Shown here piece by piece: positions 1 through 6,079 of a stretch of 9,041 bases of DNA. The notes beneath the pieces were generated by a model. That model did no database searches. It saw nothing but the letters and a program-made list of their open reading frames with translations, and was not told the origin of the DNA. The position numbers were made by a program, and so were the translations under genes. Origin of the DNA: Bacteroidota bacterium. GTDB lineage: Bacteria; Bacteroidota; Ignavibacteria; UBA10030; UBA8401. The stretch is taken from the NCBI GenBank assembly GCA_003456055.1, contig DMPG01000056.1, positions 1 through 9,041 of the forward strand, written 5' to 3'. Numbering within the stretch: position 1 is the stretch's first letter; each line of letters opens with the position of its first letter.

Positions 1-941
1 AACGTAACTATTAAAAATCCGGCATCATCGAGAATAACATCGCGCACGTAATTACCCAACGAAGCAACTAATTCAAGCGGTGTGGTTAACGTATCATTGT
101 TACCAATATTAGCTCTCCAAACAACCGTATCTGCAGCAATATATAATTTTAAATTTGCCCCTTCGCCCGCAGCAAAAACTCCTCGTGGAGCTGTAATATT
201 TCTGAAAATAATTTTAGGGGACGCAGAGTCATTATCCAGTCGAGTTACAAAATTCCCGCCATTACTCACCTGGTATACACGCCCTTTGCTATCCAGTGCA
301 GTTGTCCACGGAGCAGTTGATCCCCAATTGAATGTTCCACCATTTGATGTACCAAGTGAATTCGATAAACTCGGATGACCCGAGTCAGTCCCCGCAAAAG
401 AACCATCCGGATTATACCGAAGAGCTCCAGTTTTATAACCGCCCGTACCTCCATCAGAGTTGCTAGCATACCAATATCCAAATCCTTTGGTGTTCATGTT
501 ATTATTGATATCAACACCGCGTGTGAATATTCCGGTGGAGATATCACCGATTGGTGACGTTTGTTGGAAATAAAATGAAGTATATTGTACATTCGAGTAA
601 ACCAATCCTGTGGTTGTAATGGTTACATAATATTTTGAACCAACTTCTGAACCTGTTCCATCCCACGTAACAGAATTAGGATTCGAGAGTCGTCCCTGAT
701 TGGATGCATTAATTGTTGCAACAACAGCCTTGGTACTTGCATTCATCACTTTCACAACTACTGCGGTTGCAGTATCATTAAGATAATACCAAATCTTTAC
801 TCCGGTTCCGTCATTCAATTTGCCATCAAATGGACTACCGTTAGGATTTGTAATTGCTGTTCTCGAGGCAAATACATCTGCAAACATAACGCCACACAAT
901 ATCATCAACGGTAAAGCAAACAGAGAAACAAGTTTCTTCAT
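1..941 (-). CDS. Secreted protein with FlgD-like Ig domain and possible beta-propeller, N-terminal part (runs off window)
   Basis: The frame is open without a stop from the ATG at 941 to the left edge (313 codons seen). A good ribosome binding site (GGGAGGT) precedes the ATG. Residues 1-26 form a Sec signal peptide: MKK, a hydrophobic core, then a probable cut near DVFA/S. Residues ~28-115 (from NPNGSPFDG through NSVTWDGTG and YYVTITTTGLVYS) resemble the FlgD-type Ig-like fold common in Bacteroidota/Ignavibacteria surface proteins. From ~130 onward the sequence is rich in Gly/Asn/Asp/Thr, with repeated hydrophobic strands such as ALDSKGRVYQVSN, LKLYIAADTVVWRA and VRDVILDDAGFLIVT. That pattern suggests a beta-propeller or NHL/WD-like repeat region. 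Such proteins usually carry a T9SS sorting domain at the C-terminus, but that end lies outside the window. A T9SS-exported or periplasmic role is inferred; the exact function is unknown. Confidence 0.85.
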   Translation of the reverse strand, partial: MKKLVSLFALPLMILCGVMFADVFASRTAITNPNGSPFDGKLNDGTGVKIWYYLNDTATAVVVKVMNASTKAVVATINASNQGRLSNPNSVTWDGTGSEVGSKYYVTITTTGLVYSNVQYTSFYFQQTSPIGDISTGIFTRGVDINNNMNTKGFGYWYASNSDGGTGGYKTGALRYNPDGSFAGTDSGHPSLSNSLGTSNGGTFNWGSTAPWTTALDSKGRVYQVSNGGNFVTRLDNDSASPKIIFRNITAPRGVFAAGEGANLKLYIAADTVVWRANIGNNDTLTTPLELVASLGNYVRDVILDDAGFLIVT

Positions 942-977
942 GCAACCTCCCTTTATAGATTTTTGTGATTTACTTAT

Positions 978-1006
978 TGAATATTGATTCCAAATCAGAC
1001 TATCAA
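978..1006 (-). promoter_or_regulatory. Candidate promoter for the secreted-protein gene at 941
   Basis: On the minus strand there is TTGATA (1006-1001), a 17-nt spacer, and TATTCA (983-978). This fits a sigma70-like promoter and would leave a leader of about 30 nt before the ATG at 941. The -35 box overlaps one arm of an inverted repeat (996-1003). It is called by motif match only; this phylum often uses divergent promoters, so confidence is low. Confidence 0.35.
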
Positions 1007-1030
1007 GTCCCTTTAAGAGAATATAGTCTG
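996..1030. repeat. Inverted repeat CAGACTAT-N19-ATAGTCTG
   Basis: The arms CAGACTAT (996-1003) and ATAGTCTG (1023-1030) are perfect 8-bp inverted copies. They extend to 10 of 11 matches with flanking bases and are separated by 19 nt. The centre-to-centre distance is about 27 bp, and one arm sits on the candidate -35 box of the minus-strand gene at 941. It could be a two-half-site operator for a dimeric regulator or a loose RNA hairpin. Function is not shown. Confidence 0.4.
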
Positions 1031-1108
1031 TTTGAATAATAGACGCAATAAAAAATGAATCCATAAATGATAAAAATCAGCCAAAATCGGACTAATGCAC
1101 TACCATAA

Positions 1109-1144
1109 TTGCAATTTGATGATAAAATTTACTATATAAGTTTA
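1109..1144 (+). promoter_or_regulatory. Candidate promoter for tig-clpP-clpX
   Basis: TTGCAA (1109-1114) is followed after 18 nt by TATATA (1133-1138), a passable sigma70-type pair. The same stretch also reads TTTG (1115-1118), N18, TAAGTTTA (1137-1144), close to the Bacteroidota -33/-7 consensus TTTG...TAnnTTTG. Either reading leaves a leader of about 110 nt that contains the hairpin at 1201-1225. The region is A+T-rich, so chance matches are likely. Confidence 0.35.
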
Positions 1145-1200
1145 AAAAAATGGTCTCTTGGGATTTCGGACATAATTTCGTATTTTTATTCACATTTTTG

Positions 1201-1225
1201 AATCCCGAATTGTCGGGATTTTTTT
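1201..1225 (+). terminator. Intrinsic terminator-like hairpin in the tig leader
   Basis: AATCCCGA (1201-1208) and TCGGGATT (1213-1220) form a perfect 8-bp stem around the loop ATTG, followed directly by a run of seven T (1219-1225). This is textbook intrinsic terminator form on the plus strand, but no plus-strand gene lies upstream. It ends 30 nt before the tig start codon. It may therefore act as a leader attenuator, protect tig from stray read-through, or be a relic. Confidence 0.6.
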
Positions 1226-1255
1226 CAATTTTGAACAGATAAAGGAGTTTTTGTA

Positions 1256-2545
1256 GTGGAAGTAACAATAAAAAGTAATACTGACTGCGAACAAGAGATG
1301 CTTATTACAATGTCGCAGGAAGAATTAGCACCTCATTTTGAGAAGGCATATCGTGAAGCAGCACCGGCATTAGAGATCAAAGGTTTTCGCAAAGGGAAGG
1401 TGCCGATGCACATGATCAAAAAAATGTTTGGAGCCAGCATTGAATATCAGGCTGTTGAAGATATTTCCAACGATATTTTCAGAAAAGAAATTGAATCTCG
1501 CGATATCAATCCTATAGGAACACCAACCATTGTAAAATTGGATTTCAAACCCGGTACACCATTGACCTATGCGATCAAATATGAAGTGCGTCCAACATTT
1601 GAACTAAAAGACTATTCTGGACTTACAATCGAAAAATATATTCACAACTCGAACGATACCGAGCTCAACAACGAGATCGAACGATTGCAGCAGACAAATT
1701 CCACGCTGGAAGAAGCGCAAGCGATAGACGATGACAATTATGTAGCTACGGTGGACATGGTGGATTTTGATGAGAAAGGAACAATTCTATCTTCTTCCAA
1801 ACGCGAAGGGATGCGGATCTATCTAAAAGAAAAATCAACTGAAAAAGAGATCAAAGAAGCATTGCGGGGATTATCCATTGGAGATGTGAAAGAGGTGAAA
1901 TTTACCCATCAACATGGCGATCATTCACACAATGTTCATCTTCAATTAACGGTGAAGAAAATCGAAAAAGTCATTCTTCCCGCAGTTGATGATGCCCTTG
2001 CCCAAAAAATAAGCAATGGTAAATTCCAAACGATCGAAGAATTGAAACTGAATATCAAAAAAGATCTCGAAGATTTCTGGAAAGAACGAAGCGATCGACG
2101 ATTTGAGAACGATCTCCTTTCCGAAATTGTGAAGCAGTATGATTTTACCATTCCTGAATCGTTGATACAGAATGTTACCGATACGTTCATAGACGACGCA
2201 AAGAATCAGCAGCCAAACAAACAACTGCCGAAGAATTTCAATGAAAAGCAGTACCGCGAACAATCCCGAGAAACGGCTATCTGGCAGTCCAAATGGCTCT
2301 TGATCAAAGAACAGTTCATTACAAAAGAGAAGATTGAAATTGCTGATGCTGAGATCGAAAAGATCGCGGAAGAAGAATCTGCAAAACTCAATATCGACAA
2401 AGAACGTTTGGTGAATTTCTATAAAAGTTCAGATAATGCGTTGGAACGACTGAAATACAACCGTCTGATTGACATTTTGAAACAAAATGTTAAGATTACG
2501 GAAGTCGTTACCGACGATTACAGTAAATTTGCTGTCCAGAAATAA
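1256..2545 (+). CDS. tig: Trigger factor (ribosome-associated chaperone)
   Basis: This is the ribosome-bound chaperone that meets nascent chains at the exit tunnel. The GTG start at 1256 is preceded by AAAGGAG with an 8-nt spacer. The 429-aa length is normal for the family. The N-terminal ribosome-binding domain (~1-115) carries the signature loop GFRKGKVP at 43-50. The middle region (~155-240) occupies the FKBP-type PPIase position but is strongly diverged: the usual substrate-pocket Gly/Phe pattern is not evident, so isomerase activity is doubtful. It includes a His-rich patch HQHGDHSH (218-225). The C-terminal helical chaperone arms follow (~245-429), charged and helix-rich. Location directly upstream of clpP-clpX is the classical arrangement and supports the call. 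A terminator-like hairpin lies in its leader. Confidence 0.96.
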   Translation: MEVTIKSNTDCEQEMLITMSQEELAPHFEKAYREAAPALEIKGFRKGKVPMHMIKKMFGASIEYQAVEDISNDIFRKEIESRDINPIGTPTIVKLDFKPGTPLTYAIKYEVRPTFELKDYSGLTIEKYIHNSNDTELNNEIERLQQTNSTLEEAQAIDDDNYVATVDMVDFDEKGTILSSSKREGMRIYLKEKSTEKEIKEALRGLSIGDVKEVKFTHQHGDHSHNVHLQLTVKKIEKVILPAVDDALAQKISNGKFQTIEELKLNIKKDLEDFWKERSDRRFENDLLSEIVKQYDFTIPESLIQNVTDTFIDDAKNQQPNKQLPKNFNEKQYREQSRETAIWQSKWLLIKEQFITKEKIEIADAEIEKIAEEESAKLNIDKERLVNFYKSSDNALERLKYNRLIDILKQNVKITEVVTDDYSKFAVQK

Positions 2546-2615
2546 AAAAGGCAATTTTCTGACGATTGATACGTCTAATTGTCTGACAGTTAATTTACCA
2601 CATTTAAGGAGTGTT

Positions 2616-3269
2616 ATGATTTTCGAAAGAACAATACAAACAAAACCGTACGAACTATACAATCAACTCGTTCCAATGGTTGTTGAACAAACAAGCCGCG
2701 GCGAACGCGCGTATGATATTTTTTCCCGCTTACTAAAAGAACGCATCGTATTCATCGGAACGGCGATTGATGATTATATTGCTTCACTTGCTATCGCTCA
2801 AATGCTTCATCTTGAAGCTGAAGATCCGGAAAAAGATATCTCCATCTATATCAATTCCCCCGGTGGTTCAGTCACTGCGGGACTTGCTATTTACGATACA
2901 ATGCAGTTAATTCGTCCTCAGGTAGCAACGATCTGTGTTGGAATGGCAGCAAGTATGGGAGCAATTCTTTTGCTTGCCGGAGAAAAAGGAAAACGCCAGG
3001 CACTTCCAAACTCGCGGATAATGATCCATCAGCCGTGGGGAGGAGTTCAGGGAACAGCTTCCGATATCAGCATACAGGCAGAAGAAATCTTAAAGACAAA
3101 AAAACGTCTTAACGAAATCATCGCGCAGCATACTGGTAAACAAGTTCACGAAGTTGAGAAAGATACAGACCGGGATAATTATATGTCTGCAGAGCAGGCA
3201 CGTGAATACGGACTTATTGATAAAGTGCTTGCAAAACGAGCTGCAACCGATACAAAAAAAGAAAAGTAA
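2616..3269 (+). CDS. clpP: ATP-dependent Clp protease proteolytic subunit
   Basis: This is the serine peptidase subunit (family S14) that assembles into the tetradecameric barrel fed by ClpX. The ATG at 2616 follows AAGGAG at 2606-2611. The frame is open upstream to 2487, but that extension lies inside the tig end, has no ribosome binding site and is not ClpP-like. The product is 217 aa. The catalytic triad is complete: Ser113 (in GMAASMGA), His138 (in MIHQPWGG) and Asp187 (in [10 protein letters not shown]). These sit two residues off the E. coli precursor numbering. The family signatures YINSPGG (78-84) and [17 protein letters not shown] (19-35) are present; the latter includes the usual region of propeptide processing. 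It lies 70 nt after tig and 3 nt before clpX, so it is probably co-transcribed with both. Confidence 0.98.
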   Translation: MIFERTIQTKPYELYNQLVPMVVEQTSRGERAYDIFSRLLKERIVFIGTAIDDYIASLAIAQMLHLEAEDPEKDISIYINSPGGSVTAGLAIYDTMQLIRPQVATICVGMAASMGAILLLAGEKGKRQALPNSRIMIHQPWGGVQGTASDISIQAEEILKTKKRLNEIIAQHTGKQVHEVEKDTDRDNYMSAEQAREYGLIDKVLAKRAATDTKKEK

Positions 3270-3272
3270 TCT

Positions 3273-4529
3273 ATGAGTAAGCAAAAAAGTGAAGACAAAG
3301 TTCGTTGTTCATTCTGCGGACGACGACCGGAAGAAGTGACCAGCATTATTGCAGGACCGGATGTCTATATCTGCGATATGTGTGTTTCCACTTCCATGGA
3401 TATCATCCGCACCAATTTGTCTTCCGCCCGAACAAAAAAGATCAAGAACAAAGGTTTGCTTACACCAGTACAGATAAAATCTGCGTTGGATGAATATGTG
3501 ATCGGTCAGGATCAGGCGAAAAAAACATTGGCTGTTGCAGTATACAATCATTACAAAAGGATTGATACACAGGAAATATTCCATGATCCGGAAAATGTAG
3601 AAATTGAAAAAAGCAACGTAATGCTTATCGGCACCACCGGAACAGGAAAGACTTTACTCGCACAGACATTGGCGCGGATTCTTGATGTTCCTTTTGCCAT
3701 TGCCGATGCAACAACATTGACCGAAGCCGGTTATGTCGGCGATGATGTTGAAACCATTCTAGTTCATCTGTTACAAAATGCAGAATACAATGTTGAGCGT
3801 GCCGAACGCGGAATTGTTTATGTTGACGAAATTGACAAGATCGCACGAAAGAGCGACAGCGCTTCGATTACGCGTGATGTTTCCGGTGAAGGTGTTCAGC
3901 AGGCATTGCTTAAAATTTTGGAAGGAACTGTTGCCGGAGTACCGCCAAAAGGTGGACGAAAACATCCTGAACAGAGTCTTATCAATATCAACACAAAGAA
4001 TATTCTGTTTATTTGTGGCGGTGCGTTTGAAGGATTAGAGAAAATAATTTCTCGCAGGGTTCACAAAAATGCAATCGGTTTTGGTGCAGATATTAAGAGC
4101 AATAAAGAAAAAGCCGGAGACGCATATCTGCAATTAGCAGAACCGGATGATCTCTTAAAATTTGGATTGATCCCGGAATTCATCGGACGCCTCCCTGTCT
4201 TAACAACACTTCATTCGCTGGATGAAAAAGCGTTGATGAACATTTTAACAGAACCGCGCAATGCCATCGTTAAGCAGTTCAAAAAATTGTTCAAGTATGA
4301 AGGGGTCGAACTCGATTTTGAAGAAGCTGCATTACATCAGATCGTAACTAAAGCAATTGCGCGAGGAACCGGGGCGCGCGCGCTTCGTTCGGTGGTGGAA
4401 GATATCATGCGGGACATTATGTATGAACTTCCATCAAAATCCAATGTGACAAAATGCGTCATTACAAAGGAAACGGTTGAGAAGAAAAAAGAACCGATCT
4501 ATGTTTTGGAAGAGCGAAAATCGGCGTAG
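3273..4529 (+). CDS. clpX: ATP-dependent Clp protease ATP-binding subunit ClpX
   Basis: This is the AAA+ unfoldase that recognises substrates and threads them into ClpP. The 418-aa length is typical. The N-terminal zinc-binding domain has Cys12, Cys15, Cys34 and Cys37. Walker A is GTTGTGKT (120-127) and Walker B ends in DE (185-186). The pore loop GYVG is at 153-156 and the RKH loop at 229-231. The IGF loop that docks on ClpP is intact at 268-270. An arginine-finger motif EFIGR ends at Arg306, and the sensor-2 motif GAR is at 367-369. All parts needed for a working ClpXP are visible. It starts 3 nt after the clpP stop. The purine-rich end of clpP gives only a weak ribosome binding site, so translational coupling is likely. 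A phased repeat and strong hairpin follow the stop. Confidence 0.98.
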   Translation: MSKQKSEDKVRCSFCGRRPEEVTSIIAGPDVYICDMCVSTSMDIIRTNLSSARTKKIKNKGLLTPVQIKSALDEYVIGQDQAKKTLAVAVYNHYKRIDTQEIFHDPENVEIEKSNVMLIGTTGTGKTLLAQTLARILDVPFAIADATTLTEAGYVGDDVETILVHLLQNAEYNVERAERGIVYVDEIDKIARKSDSASITRDVSGEGVQQALLKILEGTVAGVPPKGGRKHPEQSLININTKNILFICGGAFEGLEKIISRRVHKNAIGFGADIKSNKEKAGDAYLQLAEPDDLLKFGLIPEFIGRLPVLTTLHSLDEKALMNILTEPRNAIVKQFKKLFKYEGVELDFEEAALHQIVTKAIARGTGARALRSVVEDIMRDIMYELPSKSNVTKCVITKETVEKKKEPIYVLEERKSA

Positions 4530-4535
4530 AGCACT

Positions 4536-4562
4536 CACGCAAAGGCGCTAAGACGCAAAGAG
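4536..4562. repeat. Short 9-nt-phased intergenic repeat after clpX
   Basis: Starting 6 nt after the clpX stop there are three imperfect units in tandem: CACGCAAAG, GCGCTAAGA, CGCAAAGAG. The shared core is GC(A/T)AAG. I recall similar CGCAAAG/GCGC(A/T)AAGA strings as dispersed intergenic sequence in several unrelated bacteria, but that recollection could not be checked here. It sits immediately before the terminator hairpin at 4567-4603. Confidence 0.45.
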
Positions 4563-4566
4563 TTAG

Positions 4567-4603
4567 AAATACTAATCCCGCCTTTAAGGCGGGATTAGTA
4601 TTT
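4567..4603. terminator. Perfect 16-bp hairpin, probable bidirectional terminator after clpX
   Basis: The left arm (4567-4582, core AATCCCGCC) and the right arm (4588-4603, core GGCGGGATT) are perfectly complementary over 16 bp around a TTTAA loop. The G+C core sits at the loop side and A/T pairs at the base. No long T run follows on either side, but the stem base supplies A/T pairs (TATTTT on plus). It lies between clpX and the convergent minus-strand unit, exactly where a two-way terminator is expected. Confidence 0.65.
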
Positions 4604-4619
4604 TAAGGGGAGATTAAAA

Positions 4620-4850
4620 TTATTTCAAGAGAATCATTTTTTTCACCTCAACAAATCTTCCCGCCTGCCCGCCGTCTTTTTGGAGGGCGATCAGTTTGTA
4701 AAAATATATTCCGGACGAAACATAATTCGCGTTCCACTTCACTTCCTTCCATCCCGCAGATTGTTCTTCGTTCACGAGTGTTACGATCTCTCCCAAGCAG
4801 ATCGTATACGCAGAGTTTTACGTTTGCCGATGGCAGAAATTTAATTAAGA
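4620..4850 (-). pseudogene. Relic of a T9SS C-terminal sorting domain, frameshifted
   Basis: Reading leftward from ~4850, one frame gives ILIKFLPSANVKL then VYDLLGR. After position ~4790 the match continues in a second frame with IVTLVNEEQSAGWKEV, KWNANYVSSGIYFYKL and finally FVEVKKMILLK, with TAA at 4622-4620. Joined, these make a nearly complete type A sorting domain of the Por/T9SS family. The break falls in GGGAGAGATC (minus strand, 4794-4785), where restoring one GA gives the expected GRE-IVTLV. This points to loss of a dinucleotide in a (GA)n tract. No passenger domain is attached: the first frame has a stop near 4918, and the upstream sequence encodes the separate protein ending at 4856. 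It could also be a real gene end hidden by a sequencing error, but no fitting 5' part exists. Confidence 0.8.
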
Positions 4851-4855
4851 TTCTG

Positions 4856-5305
4856 TCACTGCTTTGTAAATTCGGCGTTAAAAATTGCACCAGATTGAAT
4901 ACCCCAATGCAGTTTCAGAATGTTTCCTTCAATGACATAGTCGTATACTATTGTACCATTTTCACCGGTAGGTCCTTTTAGAATCATTGTTAGTTGAGTT
5001 CCCGATGTACTGCACGTACCTGGCATTGTTATTAACTGACCGCTTATGTTTGTGGTTTGCTGAATCGATCCATCATTTTCTATCTTAAATGTCCAGACTA
5101 ATCCCATTGAATCGAGTTGACTTTCTGTGAGAGTTTCGGACATCCCCTGATATTCAGAAATCATTTTTGTTATTTTCCAATTGCCAGCCAATGGATTGGT
5201 ACTTTGTGGTTCTGCCGGATTATTTTCTTTGCTGCATCTCCATAGTAGAAGAGGAAAAAAGAAAGCAAATAATACAACTACTTTGAATACTCTTAAGAGT
5301 CCCAT
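4856..5305 (-). CDS. Small lipocalin-like (lipo)protein
   Basis: The product is 149 aa. The start at 5305 is chosen because AGGAGG lies 5 nt upstream; the frame is open to an ATG at 5338, but that one has no ribosome binding site. The N-terminus is hydrophobic (VVVLFAFFFPLLLW, 9-22) and leads to Cys24 followed by SKENNPAEPQ, the usual look of a Bacteroidota lipoprotein. However, the residues before Cys are L-W-R, a poor lipobox, so lipidation is uncertain. The body begins LAGNWKITKM (39-48), then WTFKIENDGSIQQT, TQLTMILKG and VYDYVIEGNILKLHW. This pattern of strands is typical of small lipocalin-like domains of this phylum, which may bind a ligand in the envelope. No specific function is known. 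Its stop overlaps the boundary of the sorting-domain relic. Confidence 0.8.
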   Translation of the reverse strand: MGLLRVFKVVVLFAFFFPLLLWRCSKENNPAEPQSTNPLAGNWKITKMISEYQGMSETLTESQLDSMGLVWTFKIENDGSIQQTTNISGQLITMPGTCSTSGTQLTMILKGPTGENGTIVYDYVIEGNILKLHWGIQSGAIFNAEFTKQ

Positions 5306-5422
5306 AGTGTCCTCCTTTTTTTGAAAAGAAAGCATCATATTAATTTAAAACTCACCATCATTGCTATGATGCCTCTTTACATTATTGTTTTAGATATTCA
5401 AAATACTTTAAACCTTCGGTAT

Positions 5423-5451
5423 CCTATACTTACCAACCTTGTGCTGATCAA
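5423..5451 (-). promoter_or_regulatory. Candidate promoter for the lipocalin-like gene
   Basis: On the minus strand TTGATC (5451-5446), a 17-nt spacer and TATAGG (5428-5423) resemble a sigma70-type promoter. It lies just after the stop of the membrane-protein gene at 5469 and about 115 nt before the ATG at 5305. Motif evidence only. Confidence 0.3.
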
Positions 5452-5468
5452 AATATCGGTGGAATCGT

Positions 5469-5906
5469 TTATCCCGCTAATGATCGGTGTTTTGAACGAT
5501 GCTCACGGATCGACATGATCCCGGCACCGATGGTACCAACTAACAGACCAGACGGACAAACCAGAATGGCAATAAGAAAGCATACAACACCGGTAACATT
5601 GAGCATACCATAAACAATACTTGTTTCGCCTATCACCGAGGCAATTCCTTCAAACACGTTATGAAGGATTGCAAACAAAATAAATCCTATTCCTGATGCG
5701 TAGATGAGATATCGGTACTGCTTGGAGGTTCTCCAGGGATGGACGAATACGAAAACCAAAGCAATGGCAGAAAGATACGCGAAGGCTATTCCAGGCGGAT
5801 TGTCGTCGATGCCGATACGAGAAGCATTATAAGCAAGTACGATGCAAACAGAAAGGAGTAATAATGAAATAACTCCGTTACGAGGTATCCAAAGTACTTT
5901 TAACAT
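5469..5906 (-). CDS. Four-helix membrane protein of unknown function
   Basis: The product is 145 aa. The ATG at 5906 is preceded by AGGAGGT with a 4-nt spacer, so expression looks real. Four hydrophobic segments are visible at about 11-27, 39-56, 66-85 and 97-117; a fifth short hydrophobic stretch at 119-132 may extend the last one. A conserved-looking DDNPPGIAFAYL stretch (34-45) sits at the start of the second helix and ends with HPWR (56-59). This layout is familiar from small uncharacterised bacterial inner-membrane proteins that I cannot assign to a named family. The C-terminus is basic (REHRSKHR), probably cytoplasmic. It stands alone: 163 nt precede the lipocalin-like start and 173 nt without any gene separate it from the DUF4153 gene. 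No function is claimed. Confidence 0.85.
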   Translation of the reverse strand: MLKVLWIPRNGVISLLLLSVCIVLAYNASRIGIDDNPPGIAFAYLSAIALVFVFVHPWRTSKQYRYLIYASGIGFILFAILHNVFEGIASVIGETSIVYGMLNVTGVVCFLIAILVCPSGLLVGTIGAGIMSIREHRSKHRSLAG

Positions 5907-6079
5907 ATCAACCTCCTAGGTATTTTCATTACTGCTATTTACGCAGAGAGTGAATATGATTTTTTGAAAAGAACCAGTAAAATAAAAACAAAAGTGCCGC
6001 ACCGATAGAATTACATGGTTTTATAAAAATTCATGAGATTGAACAGTGAACACATTAGTGGCACAGTGCATTATCCAAA

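Larger units (their letters stand above)
942..1255. other. Divergent intergenic region between secreted-protein gene and tig
   Basis: No convincing gene lies in these 314 nt. The A+T-rich stretch separates divergent transcription units. It holds a candidate minus-strand promoter, an inverted repeat (996-1030), a candidate plus-strand promoter (1109-1144), an intrinsic terminator-like hairpin (1201-1225) and the tig ribosome binding site AAAGGAG (1241-1247). Confidence 0.7.

Noticed and set aside
82..557. Short plus-strand open frames of 98 and 60 codons
   Set aside because: They lie antisense to the long secreted-protein frame, which has a signal peptide, a ribosome binding site and family-like strands.
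1942..2400. Minus-strand open frames within tig
   Set aside because: They are antisense shadows of the trigger factor coding sequence, with no ribosome binding site.
2487..2615. Upstream extension of the clpP frame to an ATG inside tig
   Set aside because: It overlaps the tig end, has no ribosome binding site, and its residues are unlike ClpP. The ATG at 2616 has AAGGAG and gives normal ClpP length.
4648..4890. Minus-strand open frame of 80 codons as a real gene
   Set aside because: Only its first half matches the sorting domain. After the GA loss it reads an out-of-frame Arg-rich tail, so it is the 5' half of the relic.
5356..5371. Hairpin CATCAT-TGCT-ATGATG between two minus-strand genes
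   Set aside because: Only 6 A/T-rich pairs and no T run on the minus strand; too weak to call a terminator.
5907..6079. Possible small gene or regulatory RNA in the gap between the membrane proteins
   Set aside because: No open frame with a ribosome binding site and no stable fold seen; only short imperfect CAC/GTG repeats near 6040-6070.
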